Below, in pieces: positions 36,040-44,936 of a DNA stretch of 64,000 nt. Position 1 is the stretch's first letter, and each line of letters begins with the position of its first letter. Source of the DNA: CAVTJL01 sp963735065 (GTDB lineage Bacteria; Pseudomonadota; Alphaproteobacteria; Geminicoccales; Geminicoccaceae); assembly GCA_963735065.1 (NCBI GenBank), contig CAVTJL010000001.1, positions 558,001-622,000 on the forward strand, given 5' to 3'. The notes below the pieces were generated by a model. That model was not told the DNA's origin. It saw only the letters and a list, made by a program, of their open reading frames with translations, and ran no database searches. The translations under genes were made by a program, and so were the position numbers.

Positions 36040-36885
36040 ATGACCGCCGCACCCGTCGCTCCCACCGGCCCGCACGCGCTCCAGGCGATCTTCGGCAAGC
36101 CCTCGCGCGTGCTGATCGGCGTCATCCACGCCCGCCCGCTGCCGGGCTCCCCGGCCTATGAGGGAGAGCCCGTCCAGGCCATCTACGACCATGCGGTCGA
36201 GGAAGGCCGGCGCTACGCCGCGGGCGGCTTTCATGGCCTGATCGTCGAGAACCACGGCGACATCCCCTTCTCGAAACCCACCGCACTCGGCCCCGAGACG
36301 GCGGCCGCCATGGCCGTGATGACCGCCAAGGTGCGCGAGGCCACGGGCCTGCCGGTGGGCGTCAACGTGCTGGCCAACGCGGTCATCCAGGCGCTGGCGG
36401 TGGCCAAGGCCGCGGGTGCCGCCTTCGTGCGCGTCAACCAGTGGGCCAACGCCTATGTCGCCAACGAGGGCCTGCTCGAGGGCGAGGCCGCGGCCGCCAT
36501 GCGCTACCGCAGCTGGCTCCACGCCAAGGAGGTGCGCATCTTCGCCGACACCCACGTCAAGCACGGCGCCCACGCCATCACGGCCGACCGCAGCCTCGAG
36601 GAGCTGACCCGGGACCTCGAATGGTCGGGTGCCGATGCCGTCATCGCCACCGGCCAGCGCACCGGCGACGCCGCCAAGCTGGACGAGCTCGACCGCGTCC
36701 GGGCGGCAACCCGGCTGCCCCTCCTCGTCGGCAGCGGTGTGACACCCGGCAATGTCGGCGACATCCTGAAAACCGCCGATGGCGTCATCATCGCAAGCGC
36801 CCTCAAGCGGGACGGCGTGTGGTGGAACGAGGTCGACCCCGACCGCGTCGCCGCCTTCGCCGCCCGGGTGGCGGCATTGCCGTGA
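36040..36885 (+). CDS. BtpA/SgcQ family TIM-barrel protein
   Basis: 281 aa. VLIGVIHARPLPGSPAYEG, the His/Pro-rich opening of the BtpA family, is followed by GFHGLIVENHGDIPF, VGVNVLANAVIQALAVA, VRVNQWANAYVANEGLLEG, VRIFADTHVKHGAH and LLVGSGVTPGNVGDIL. The last is a phosphate-binding barrel loop (GSGVTPGNV). BtpA was first linked to photosystem I biogenesis in cyanobacteria. In other bacteria relatives such as SgcQ sit in carbohydrate operons and are thought to act on a phosphorylated sugar. Here it is coupled (GTGA overlap) to a PfkB kinase, so it may process that kinase's product. The reaction is unknown. Confidence 0.88.
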   Translation: MTAAPVAPTGPHALQAIFGKPSRVLIGVIHARPLPGSPAYEGEPVQAIYDHAVEEGRRYAAGGFHGLIVENHGDIPFSKPTALGPETAAAMAVMTAKVREATGLPVGVNVLANAVIQALAVAKAAGAAFVRVNQWANAYVANEGLLEGEAAAAMRYRSWLHAKEVRIFADTHVKHGAHAITADRSLEELTRDLEWSGADAVIATGQRTGDAAKLDELDRVRAATRLPLLVGSGVTPGNVGDILKTADGVIIASALKRDGVWWNEVDPDRVAAFAARVAALP

Positions 36886-37745
36886 GCCTGCTCGTCGTCG
36901 GCAACGCCTGCCTCGACATCGTCCTCACCCTCGACCGGCTCCCCGCCGCGGGCGAGACCCGCCTCGCCTCGGGCAGCCGCCGCGAGCCCGGCGGCAAGGG
37001 CCTGAACCAGGCCGTGGCGGCCCACCGCGGCGGTGCCTCCGTGCGCCTCGCGGCCGCCCTCGGCACCGACGCCAGGGGGTCCTTCCTCAACACCGCCATC
37101 GTGGCCGAAGGCCTGTCGGCCGACGACCTCGTCCGGATCGATGGCGAGAGCGACCTCTCGGTCGTCATGGTCGACGCCAAGGGCGAGAACGCCATCGCCA
37201 GCACCGCCGCAGCCGCCGCGGCCCTCGAGCCGCCCGCTTGCCTCGCCGACCTCGGCCCTGCCGACTTTCTCCTCCTCCAGGGCAACCTCTCCGCCGCCAC
37301 CACCCGGGCCTGCCTCGAGGCCGCACGCCAACGCGGCGTCCGCACCATCGCCAACCTCGCCCCCATCGCCTTCGACTGGCGCCCGCTCCTGCCGCTCATC
37401 GACCTCGCCATCGTCAACCAGCCGGAGCTGCAGGCCCTGGGCGGCGCCGATCTCCTTCTCGCGGGCGGCGTCGGCCAGCTCGTCGCGACGCAAGGTGCCG
37501 CCGGCGCCCTCCTGCGCGACCACGGCGGCGAGCTGCCGATAAAGGCGCCGGTCGTGCGCGCGGTCGACACGGCAGGCGCCGGCGACACGCTCTGCGGCGT
37601 GCTGGCGGCCGGCCTCGTCCAGGGGCTGCCCGTCGAGACCGCGCTGCTCTGGGCGGTGCGCGCGGCCTCGCTTGCCGTCACCCGCCCCGGCACCCTCGGC
37701 GCGCTGCCGACCGCGGCCGAGCTCGCCGGGCTGTGGCCCTCATGA
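36882..37745 (+). CDS. PfkB family carbohydrate/nucleoside kinase
   Basis: 287 aa ribokinase-type enzyme. The N-terminal signature is GGKGLNQAVA (residues 37-46). The C-terminal signature DTAGAGDTLCGVLAAGL places the catalytic aspartate at about residue 235. LVVGNACLDIVLTLDRLPAAGET is the substrate-lid region. It should transfer phosphate from ATP to a sugar or nucleoside hydroxyl. The GTG start at 36882 overlaps the btpA stop, and its own stop overlaps the next start (ATGA), so the three proteins are probably made in fixed ratio. Confidence 0.88.
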   Translation: MSLLVVGNACLDIVLTLDRLPAAGETRLASGSRREPGGKGLNQAVAAHRGGASVRLAAALGTDARGSFLNTAIVAEGLSADDLVRIDGESDLSVVMVDAKGENAIASTAAAAAALEPPACLADLGPADFLLLQGNLSAATTRACLEAARQRGVRTIANLAPIAFDWRPLLPLIDLAIVNQPELQALGGADLLLAGGVGQLVATQGAAGALLRDHGGELPIKAPVVRAVDTAGAGDTLCGVLAAGLVQGLPVETALLWAVRAASLAVTRPGTLGALPTAAELAGLWPS

Positions 37746-38902
37746 GCGCAAGGCCGCCGACGATCCGCGAGGTGGCGCGCCGGGCCGGCGTCTCGGTCGG
37801 CACGGTGAGCCATGTCCTGACGGGCAAGCGCCCCGTCGGCGCCGAGACCGCCGCCCGCGTCGAGCGCGCCATCGCCGAGCTGGGCTTCAGGCCCGACCAT
37901 GCCGCGCGCTCGCTGATCGGCCGCCGTGGCCGCGGCGGCCCGGTCATGCCCGAAGGCGCCCCCCGGCTCACCGCCGTCGGCTATGTCAGCGTCGACTACA
38001 CCGCCCGCGTCGACGTGCTGCCGCACCGCGGCGATCGCGCCCGGGCGCACTCGATCGAGAAGACGCTGGGCGGCCCCGCCGCCAACGTCGCCGTGATGGC
38101 GGGCGGCCTGGGAGCGCCCTGGGCCGTCCGCGCCGAGGTGCTGGGCCATTTCGGCGACGATGCGGACAGCGACTGGGCCATCAACCTTCTGGCCGAGCGG
38201 CGGGTCGCCGCGGTCCCGGTGGCAACCCGCTCGGGCGAGCGGCTGGGCCGCACCGTCGTCCTGGTCGAGGCGAGCGGTGCCCGCACCATCCTCTACGAGC
38301 CGCTCGCCATCCCGTCCGCCGCCCTGCGCCACCACCTGGCCGGCCTGCCCCGCCCGACCGTCCGTCATGCGCTGCACATCCAGGGCCACCACGCGCCCGA
38401 CCTCCTGGAAGGCGTCTCGAAGGCGCGGGCGCTGGGGCTCGCCACCTCGATCCACCTCACCGGCCTCCCCGAGCCCTGGCACCGGCCCGAGCCCGTCTCG
38501 AGGCTTTTCTCGGCCTTCGACTTCGTCGTCATGAACCGCGAGACGGCGGCCCTGGTCACCGGCGTCCGGGGCCCCACCAAGGCGCTGGTCGAGGCCCTCG
38601 CGCGCTGCTCCGAAAGCCTCGCCGGCTGCCTGGTCCTGACCCTCGACCATGAAGGCGCCGTCCTGCTGCGTGATCGCCGGCAGGCGCTCCGGATTGCGGC
38701 ACCGGCCGTCCAGCCGGTCGACACGACAGGTGCCGGCGACTGCCTCGTCGGCGTCTTCCTCGCCGCCTGGCTCAACGGCGCTGCCGAAGAGACGGCGCTG
38801 GGCCATGCCGTCCACGCCGCCAGCCGGTCCGTGACGGTGGCGGGCGCCCAGGAGATGACGCTCTCCGCGGCCGCCCTGCTCGGGCCCGACCTCGCCGCTT
38901 GA
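37742..38902 (+). CDS. LacI-type HTH domain fused to a PfkB kinase domain (putative kinase-regulator)
   Basis: 386 aa. Residues 7-58 are a full LacI DNA-binding headpiece: TIREVARRAGVSVGTVSHVL contains the helix-turn-helix, and AARSL (54-58) is the hinge helix whose leucine normally wedges into the central CG of LacI operators. Instead of the usual periplasmic-binding-like ligand domain, residues about 77-386 are a PfkB/ribokinase domain. It has GGPAANVAV (110-118) and DTTGAGDCLVGVFLAAWL with the catalytic aspartate at 333. Both halves look intact, so the protein could be a kinase that also represses transcription, or a regulator that senses its ligand through a kinase pocket. Two matching palindromes lie at 36003 and 38943. 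The frame is continuous, with no sign of a chance fusion. Confidence 0.88.
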   Translation: MSARPPTIREVARRAGVSVGTVSHVLTGKRPVGAETAARVERAIAELGFRPDHAARSLIGRRGRGGPVMPEGAPRLTAVGYVSVDYTARVDVLPHRGDRARAHSIEKTLGGPAANVAVMAGGLGAPWAVRAEVLGHFGDDADSDWAINLLAERRVAAVPVATRSGERLGRTVVLVEASGARTILYEPLAIPSAALRHHLAGLPRPTVRHALHIQGHHAPDLLEGVSKARALGLATSIHLTGLPEPWHRPEPVSRLFSAFDFVVMNRETAALVTGVRGPTKALVEALARCSESLAGCLVLTLDHEGAVLLRDRRQALRIAAPAVQPVDTTGAGDCLVGVFLAAWLNGAAEETALGHAVHAASRSVTVAGAQEMTLSAAALLGPDLAA

Positions 38903-38911
38903 TCGTGCCGC

Positions 38912-38940
38912 TTGACGACGCCGAACGGGCCGGGCATCGT
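38912..38940 (+). promoter_or_regulatory. Candidate promoter of the first CUT2 transporter operon
   Basis: TTGACG (38912-38917), a 17-base spacer and CATCGT (38935-38940) repeat the strong -35 / weak -10 pattern seen before btpA. It begins ten bases after the regulator stop, so the transporter genes can be transcribed separately from the regulator. Confidence 0.45.
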
Positions 38941-38942
38941 GA

Positions 38943-38956
38943 TTGAAACGTTTAAC
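38943..38956 (+). promoter_or_regulatory. Candidate LacI-type operator O2
   Basis: TTGAAACGTTTAAC matches TTGAAACGTTTCAA at 12 of 14 positions and keeps the central AAACGTTT perfectly. It starts two bases after the proposed -10 and 18 bases before the ATPase start, the same geometry as O1. Confidence 0.7.
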
Positions 38957-38973
38957 TCAGCCGTTGGGGGAAC

Positions 38974-39744
38974 GTGGCACCCTTCCTCGAGGCCCGCGGG
39001 ATCGGCAAGCGCTTCGGTGCCCTTCAGGCGCTGGAGGGTGTGAGCCTCACGCTCGAGCAGGGAACGGTCACGGCGCTGGTCGGCGACAACGGTGCCGGCA
39101 AGTCCACCTTCATCAAGACCTTGTCTGGTGCCTACGAGCCGACCTCGGGCGAGCTGCTGGTCGAGGGCAAGGGTGTCATGCTGCGCTCGCCGCAGGACGC
39201 GGCAGCCCAGGGCATCGCCACGATCTTCCAGGAGCTGGCGCTGGCCGAGAACCTCTCGGTCGTCGAGAACGTCTTTCTCGGCCGCGAGCGCACCCGCCGC
39301 ATCCTCGGCATCCCTTTCCTGCGCCGCCGCGCGATGCGCGAGCAGGTGCAAAAGCTCCTGCGCGACCTCGACGCCCACATCCCGGACATCCAGGCCCAGG
39401 TGGGCTCGCTCTCGGGCGGCCAGCGCCAGGCGGTGGCGATCGCCCGGGCACTCGAGCTCGAGGCCAGGCTCGTCATCATGGACGAGCCCACGGCAGCGCT
39501 CGCCGTGGCCGAGACCAGGAAGGTGCTGGAGCTGGTCCGCAGCCTGCGCGCCGCCGGCCGTGCGGTCCTCTTGATCAGCCACAACATCGCCGACGTCTTC
39601 GAGGTGGCCGACCGCATCATCGTCTTCCGCCGCGGCCGCAAGGTGGCGGAGCGCGACCGCGCCCTGACCGATCCCGAGGAGATCGTGGCGCTGATCACCG
39701 GCGCCCATCCGAGCCTGCGCGGGCTCGAGCAGGCCGCGGCCTGA
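38974..39744 (+). CDS. Sugar ABC transporter ATP-binding protein (CUT2, single domain)
   Basis: 256 aa with one ATPase domain, so it works as a dimer, like FrcA rather than the two-domain RbsA. Walker A GDNGAGKST, Q-loop TIFQELALAENLSV, signature LSGGQRQAVAIARAL, Walker B LVIMDEPTAAL and switch LISHNIADVFE. The GTG start at 38974 has GGGGGAAC upstream. It is followed by its binding protein and two permeases. Confidence 0.9.
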   Translation: MAPFLEARGIGKRFGALQALEGVSLTLEQGTVTALVGDNGAGKSTFIKTLSGAYEPTSGELLVEGKGVMLRSPQDAAAQGIATIFQELALAENLSVVENVFLGRERTRRILGIPFLRRRAMREQVQKLLRDLDAHIPDIQAQVGSLSGGQRQAVAIARALELEARLVIMDEPTAALAVAETRKVLELVRSLRAAGRAVLLISHNIADVFEVADRIIVFRRGRKVAERDRALTDPEEIVALITGAHPSLRGLEQAAA

Positions 39745-39780
39745 GGCATGGCATGAAGCAAGGGTGAGGGAGAACGCGTG

Positions 39781-40764
39781 ATGAGACGGAAGCTCGGATT
39801 CCTGGCGGCCGCGTGCGCGGTGGCCCTGATGGCCGGTGGTGCCAACGCCGCCGACAAGCCCAAGGTGGCCTTTATCCCGCAGATCATCGGCATCCCCTAC
39901 TTCAACGCGATGGAGGCCGGGGGCAAGAAGGCGGGGGAGGCGCTGGGCGTCGACTTCATCTATCAGGGCCCGGTCGACACCAACCCCGTCGACCAGCTCC
40001 AGATCCTCTCGAACCTCGTCGATCAGGGCGTGCAGGCGATCGCCGTCTCGGTGCTCGACGCCTCCTCGCTGGCCCCGGTGATCAAGCAGGCGGAGGCCAA
40101 GGGCACCACCATCTTCACCTCCGACAGCGACGCGCCCGACAGTGGCCGGGCCGTCTACGTGGCCCAGGCCACGGACCAGGGCCTCGGCTTCACGATCATC
40201 GACGAGCTCGTGAAGCGGGTCGGCGACAAGGCCAAGATCGGCATCGTCTCGGGTGAGCCCACGGCCACCAACCTCAACGCCTGGATCGGCTTCATGCAGC
40301 AGCGCGTGAAGGAGAAATATCCGGGTGTCACCCTGCTGGCGCCGCAATATGCCGGCGGCAGCGCGCAGAAGGCGAGCCAGATCGCGACCGACCTGATGAC
40401 CGCCAACCCCGACCTCAAGGGCCTGATCGGCGTGGCCTCGACCACCTGCCCGGGCGTGGCGCAGGCGATCGAGAGCGCCGGCAAGATCGGCCAGGTCGTC
40501 GGCACCGGCTACTGCAGCCCCAACACGGCGCGCTCCTACATCAAGTCCGGCGCCATGGGCTTCACGGTGCTCTGGGATCCGGCAGCGCTGGGCTACCTCA
40601 CCGTCTGGGCCGGCAAGCAGCTCATCGACAAGAAGCCCTTCGAGGCCGAGAACACGGTGCCCGGCATGGATCACAAGATCAGCTACGACGCGAAGACGAA
40701 GGTCCTGCTGCTTGGGCCGCCGGCCGTCTTCACCAAGGAGAATGTCGACAAGTTCGACTTCTGA
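39781..40764 (+). CDS. Sugar ABC transporter substrate-binding protein (CUT2)
   Basis: 327 aa. Signal peptide MRRKLGFLAAACAVALMAGGANA. Mature part KPKVAFIPQIIGIPYFNAMEAGGKKAGEALGVDFIYQGP is a periplasmic-binding type 1 fold of the ribose/AI-2/rhamnose group. VDTNPVDQLQILSNLVDQGVQAIAVSVLDASSLAPVI is typical. I favour the ATG at 39781, eight bases after GGGAG; a GTG one codon earlier would also work. The ligand is probably a furanose, nucleoside or similar small polyol; not readable. Confidence 0.9.
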   Translation: MRRKLGFLAAACAVALMAGGANAADKPKVAFIPQIIGIPYFNAMEAGGKKAGEALGVDFIYQGPVDTNPVDQLQILSNLVDQGVQAIAVSVLDASSLAPVIKQAEAKGTTIFTSDSDAPDSGRAVYVAQATDQGLGFTIIDELVKRVGDKAKIGIVSGEPTATNLNAWIGFMQQRVKEKYPGVTLLAPQYAGGSAQKASQIATDLMTANPDLKGLIGVASTTCPGVAQAIESAGKIGQVVGTGYCSPNTARSYIKSGAMGFTVLWDPAALGYLTVWAGKQLIDKKPFEAENTVPGMDHKISYDAKTKVLLLGPPAVFTKENVDKFDF

Positions 40765-40785
40765 TCGAGCGTCGGGCAACCCTTC

Positions 40786-41721
40786 ATGCAGGTGAGGCGT
40801 GAGCTTCTGCTGCTTTGCGCCTGCCTCGCGGCGGGGCTGGTCTTCGCGCTGGCCTCGCCCTACTTCCTGCTGCCGGCCAATCTCGCCACCATCGCCCGCA
40901 GCAGTGTCGAGTTCCTGATCATCGCGCTGGGCATGACGATCGTGCTCGCCGCCGGCGGCATCGACATCGCGGTCGGCGCCGCCATGGGGGTGAGCGCCAT
41001 CCTCGTGGGCACCGCGCTGGCGGCCGGCTGGCCCGGGCCGATCGTGGCGCTGCTGGGGCCGCTGGGCGGGCTCGTGCTGGGCCTCGTCGCCGCCGCCATC
41101 GTCGTCCTGGGCCGCGTGCCGCCCATCATCGCCACGCTCGGCCTCTTCGGCGTCTGGCGGGCGCTCATCTATCTCCTCTTGGGCGGCAGCTGGCTCTCGG
41201 GCCTGCCCGACACGCTGGGCTGGCTCGTCAAGCCCACGCTCCTGGGTGTGCCCATCGTCGCCCTCGAGCTTTTGGTCCTCTACGCGCTCGCCTGGATGGT
41301 GATGTGGCGCACGCCGCTCGGCGTCTGGTGGCTCGCCGCCGGCGGCAACGAGCCCTCGGCCCGCCTCGCGGGCGTGCCCACGGGCCGCGTGCGCGCCGCC
41401 GCCTTCGTCCTCTCGGGCACGCTCGCCGGGCTCGCCGGCACCTTCTACGTGGCCCAGTACCGCAATGTGGAGATGACCACCGGCGGGACCATCGCGCTCG
41501 ACGCCATCGTGGCGGCCGTGCTGGGCGGCGCCAGCGTCACCGGCGGCCGCGCCAGCCTCGTCGGCACCGCCCTTGGCGTGCTGCTCGTGCGCATCCTCCA
41601 GAACGGCTTCGTCCTCGTGGGCGTGCCCAGCCTGTGGAGCCAGGTCGTGATCGGGGCGCTCCTGCTCGTCACCCTCGGCCTCGAGCGCCCGGGCCTTCTG
41701 TTCCGGCCGCGTCAGGCATGA
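40786..41721 (+). CDS. Sugar ABC transporter permease (CUT2), first
   Basis: 311 aa, about nine or ten membrane helices. MTIVLAAGGIDIAVGAAMGVSAI and the cytoplasmic loop WWLAAGGNEPSARLAGVPTGRVRAAAFVLSG are BPD_transp_2 hallmarks. It overlaps the second permease by four bases (ATGA), so the channel is probably a heterodimer. Confidence 0.9.
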   Translation: MQVRRELLLLCACLAAGLVFALASPYFLLPANLATIARSSVEFLIIALGMTIVLAAGGIDIAVGAAMGVSAILVGTALAAGWPGPIVALLGPLGGLVLGLVAAAIVVLGRVPPIIATLGLFGVWRALIYLLLGGSWLSGLPDTLGWLVKPTLLGVPIVALELLVLYALAWMVMWRTPLGVWWLAAGGNEPSARLAGVPTGRVRAAAFVLSGTLAGLAGTFYVAQYRNVEMTTGGTIALDAIVAAVLGGASVTGGRASLVGTALGVLLVRILQNGFVLVGVPSLWSQVVIGALLLVTLGLERPGLLFRPRQA

Positions 41722-42653
41722 GCGCCACCCGCACCAAGCTTTTGGCCCTCCTCGTCCTCTGGGGCCTGATGCTGGCCGTCTTCGCCGTGGCCGTGCCCGA
41801 CGCCTTCCGCCCCGACACGCTGCGCAGCGTGCTCCAGTTCTCGACCATCCTGGCCCTCGTCACGCTGGGCCAGAGCCTCGTCGTGCTGGCCGGCGGCGGC
41901 GGGATCGACCTCTCGGTCGGTGGCGCCGTGGCCCTGGCCGGCCTCGCCATGGCGTGGATGGGCCAGCTCGGCGGGCCGGCGCTCGGCATCGCCGCTGCCC
42001 TCGTGGCGGGCCTCCTCCTCGGCGCCTTCAACGGCTGGCTCGTCACCCGCGTGCGCCTCGTGCCGCTCATCGCCACGCTCGGCACCTTCTACGTCTATGG
42101 CGGCCTCGCCATCGCCCTCACCGGCGGCCGGCCCGTGGGCGGCATCGACGCCCTGCTGGCGCCCCTCGGCCGCGGCACCATCGGGCCCTTGCCGATCCAC
42201 TTCCTGGCCTTCGTGCTGCCGCTCTTCCTCGTGGCAGCCCTGCTCCTCCACGCCACCTCGTGGGGCAGCTGGCTTATCGCCACGGGCGGCAACGAGACGG
42301 CGGCCCGGCTCACCGGCGTGCCGGTCGACCGGCTGCGCCTCGTCCTCTACGCCGTCTCAGGCGGCCTGGCCGGGCTCGCGGCCGTCGTCGCCAACGCCTG
42401 GCTGCTGAGCGCCCGGCCCAATATCGGCCAGAATCTCGAGCTCGAATCGCTGACGGCAGCTCTCCTCGGCGGCATCGCGATCCAGGGCGGCCACGGCAGC
42501 GTGCTGGGCCCGCTCGTGGCGGTGCTGTTCCTCACCACGTTCAAGACGGGCCTCCAGCTCGCGAACATCAACACGATCTGGCAGGTGGGCGGGATAGGGG
42601 CGCTCCTCATCCTCTCCGTCCTCGCCGACCGGCCATGGAAGGGAAGAGGCTGA
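41718..42653 (+). CDS. Sugar ABC transporter permease (CUT2), second
   Basis: 311 aa, same family and length as the previous gene. Seen are SLVVLAGGGGIDLSVGGAVALAG, LIATGGNETAARLTGVPVDRLRLVLYAVSGGLAG and LLGGIAIQGGHGSVLGPLVA. The two permeases diverge enough to be functional partners rather than a recent duplication. The stop overlaps the next start by one base (TGATG). Confidence 0.9.
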   Translation: MSATRTKLLALLVLWGLMLAVFAVAVPDAFRPDTLRSVLQFSTILALVTLGQSLVVLAGGGGIDLSVGGAVALAGLAMAWMGQLGGPALGIAAALVAGLLLGAFNGWLVTRVRLVPLIATLGTFYVYGGLAIALTGGRPVGGIDALLAPLGRGTIGPLPIHFLAFVLPLFLVAALLLHATSWGSWLIATGGNETAARLTGVPVDRLRLVLYAVSGGLAGLAAVVANAWLLSARPNIGQNLELESLTAALLGGIAIQGGHGSVLGPLVAVLFLTTFKTGLQLANINTIWQVGGIGALLILSVLADRPWKGRG

Positions 42654-43969
42654 TGGACACGACCGACAAGGCGCTCCTCGACGCGGTCGAGCGGGCTGCC
42701 GACCGCATCACCGAGACGCTCGCCGACCTCATCGCCTTCCCCAGCATCGTGCCGGTGGACCCCACCAAGGCCGGCCCGGCCGAGCGCGAGTGCCAGACCT
42801 ATCTCCGGGACCGCCTGAAGGAGCTCGGCTTCAAGACGGACTTGTGGGATCCCGACGGCCCGGCGCTCTATGCCAAATACGAAGGCCGGCCCGGCGCCCA
42901 CAAGGGCCGCACCTTCGAGGGCCGCCCCATCCTGGCCGGCACGCTCGAGGGCACGGGCGGCGGCCGCTCGCTGATGCTGACGGGCCATATCGACGTCGTC
43001 CCGCCGGGCCCCGCCTCCCACTGGCGCACCGATCCCTTCAAGGCCACCGTGGCCGACGGGCGGATCGCCGGCCGCGGCTCGGTCGACATGAAGGGCGGCG
43101 TCGCCTCGATGCTGATGGCGGCCGCCCTCGTGCGCGAGCAGGGCCTGCCGCTCTCGGGCGACGTCGTCTTCACGACCGTCGTCGACGAGGAGATCGGCGG
43201 CATGGGGGCGCTTGCCATGGTCGATCGCGGCTACCGCGCCGATGCCGGCATCCTGCCGGAGGCCACGGCGCTCGCCATCTCGCCCGTCTGCCACGGCATC
43301 CTCTGGGGCCGCATCCTGATCGACGGCATCGGCGGCCATGCCGAGCTGCTGCCCAAGGCCTGGGACGATGGCGGCCCGGTCGACGCCGTCTGGCTGATGC
43401 GCCAGATCATGGACGGCATCGACATCCTGAACCGCCGCTGGGCCAACGACCCGAGAAAGCGCCACCCGCTGATGGACCTGCCGAACCAGGTCCTGGTCAC
43501 CCAGGTGAAGGCGGGCGAGCACCCCAGCTCCTTCGCCGGTGCCGCCGAGATCATCATCGACGCCCAATATCTCCCGGCCGAGAAGGACGAGGTGGGCCTG
43601 GGCGGTGCCGTGAAGCGCGAGATCGAGGCGCATCTGGCCGAGATCTGCCGCGCCGATCCCTATCTCCGCCGCCACCCGGCCCGCATCGAGTGGATCCTCG
43701 ATGCCGACTGCGCCGAGGTGCCCGTCGAGCATCCCTTCATCGGCGCCATGGAGGATGCCGTGCGGGCGAGCGGCAAGCCGCCGCGCTTCTGGGGGCTGGG
43801 CGCCCACAGCGACATGGGCCTGCCCTGCGGGCTGGGCGCCACGCCCACGATCAACTTCGGCCCCGGCGATCCCTCGCAGGCCCATCAGCCCAACGAGTTC
43901 GTCCCGATCGCCGACCTCGTCGCCGCCACCAAGATCATGGCGCTGGCGATCCGAAGGTGGTGTTCTTGA
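42653..43969 (+). CDS. M20 family metallopeptidase / amidohydrolase (ArgE/DapE type)
   Basis: 438 aa cytoplasmic di-metal hydrolase. Metal and catalytic motifs are GHIDVVPPGP, GRGSVDMKGGVASML and DEEIGGMGAL. A dimerisation domain lies in the middle (GIGGHAELLPKAWDDGGPV). The C-terminal histidine is in the QAHQPNEFVPI region. Such enzymes remove acyl or amino-acyl groups from amides. Inside a sugar-transporter operon it suggests the imported compound carries an amide or acyl group. I chose the ATG at 42653 because the preceding GGAAGGGAAGAGG is a good ribosome site; an in-frame ATG 18 bases upstream is possible. Confidence 0.88.
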   Translation: MDTTDKALLDAVERAADRITETLADLIAFPSIVPVDPTKAGPAERECQTYLRDRLKELGFKTDLWDPDGPALYAKYEGRPGAHKGRTFEGRPILAGTLEGTGGGRSLMLTGHIDVVPPGPASHWRTDPFKATVADGRIAGRGSVDMKGGVASMLMAAALVREQGLPLSGDVVFTTVVDEEIGGMGALAMVDRGYRADAGILPEATALAISPVCHGILWGRILIDGIGGHAELLPKAWDDGGPVDAVWLMRQIMDGIDILNRRWANDPRKRHPLMDLPNQVLVTQVKAGEHPSSFAGAAEIIIDAQYLPAEKDEVGLGGAVKREIEAHLAEICRADPYLRRHPARIEWILDADCAEVPVEHPFIGAMEDAVRASGKPPRFWGLGAHSDMGLPCGLGATPTINFGPGDPSQAHQPNEFVPIADLVAATKIMALAIRRWCS

Positions 43970-43997
43970 AAGGTCCAACTGGGTGGGAGACGCAAAG

Positions 43998-44936
43998 ATG
44001 CTGATCACGCGGAGAATGATGATCGCAACCGCGGCCCTGGCCGCGTCGAGCCTGCCCGGGCTCGCCCGGGCGGCTGATCAGCCGACCATCGCCCTGGTCA
44101 CGATCAACCAGCAGGCGCTCTTCTTCAACCAGATGAACGAGGGGGCGCAGAAGGCGGCCGACGCCGGCGGCGCCAAGCTCGTCATCTTCAACGCCAACAA
44201 CGATCCGGCGGCGCAGAACAACGCGATCGAGACCTATATCGCGCAGAAGGTCAGCGCCATCATCGTCGAGGCGATCGACGTCAACGGCATCATGCCGGCC
44301 GTCAAGGAGGCGTCGGACGCCGGCATCCCCGTCTTCGCGGTGGACGCGATCCTGCCGGCCGGCCCGCAGAAGAGCCAGGTGGGCGTCAACAACGAGAAGG
44401 CGGGCGGCCTGATCGGCGATGACTTCCTCAAATATGTGAAGGCCCACGGCGGCAAGGCCAAGCTCGGCATCGTCGGCGCCCTCAACTCCTTCATCCAGAA
44501 CCTGCGCCAGAAGGGCTTCGAGGACGTCGTCAAGAAGGACCCGGGCGTCACGATCGCGGGCGTCGTCGACGGTCGCAACATCCAGGACAACGCCATGACG
44601 GCGGCCGAGAACCTGATGACCGGCAACCCCGACCTCAACACCGTCTACGCCACCGGCGAGCCCGCGCTCATCGGTGCCATCGCCGCCGTCGAGTTGCAGG
44701 GACTTCAGGACAAGGTCAAGATCTTCGGCTGGGATCTGAGCGCCCAGGCGATCAAGGGCATCGACGAGGGCTATGTCGTGGCCGTCGTCCAGCAGGACCC
44801 GATGGGCATGGGTGCCGCCGCTGTCGAGGCCGCGCTCAAGACGCTCAAGGGCGAGACCGTGCCCAAGGAGATCGAGGTGCCGATCACCATCGTGACCAAG
44901 GCGAACGTCGACAAGTTCCGCTCGATGTTCAAGTGA
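43998..44936 (+). CDS. Sugar ABC transporter substrate-binding protein, second CUT2 system
   Basis: 312 aa. Signal peptide with paired arginines (MLITRRMMIATAALAASSLP) and cleavage after ARA. The mature part is a ribose-binding-type fold: IALVTINQQALFFNQMNEGAQKAADAGGAKLVIFNANNDPAAQNNAIETYI, KLGIVGALNSFIQNLRQKGF and FGWDLSAQAIKGIDEGYV. It differs clearly from the binding protein at 39781, so the locus takes up at least two ligands or two forms of one ligand. It lies 28 bases after the M20 gene. Confidence 0.9.
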   Translation: MLITRRMMIATAALAASSLPGLARAADQPTIALVTINQQALFFNQMNEGAQKAADAGGAKLVIFNANNDPAAQNNAIETYIAQKVSAIIVEAIDVNGIMPAVKEASDAGIPVFAVDAILPAGPQKSQVGVNNEKAGGLIGDDFLKYVKAHGGKAKLGIVGALNSFIQNLRQKGFEDVVKKDPGVTIAGVVDGRNIQDNAMTAAENLMTGNPDLNTVYATGEPALIGAIAAVELQGLQDKVKIFGWDLSAQAIKGIDEGYVVAVVQQDPMGMGAAAVEAALKTLKGETVPKEIEVPITIVTKANVDKFRSMFK

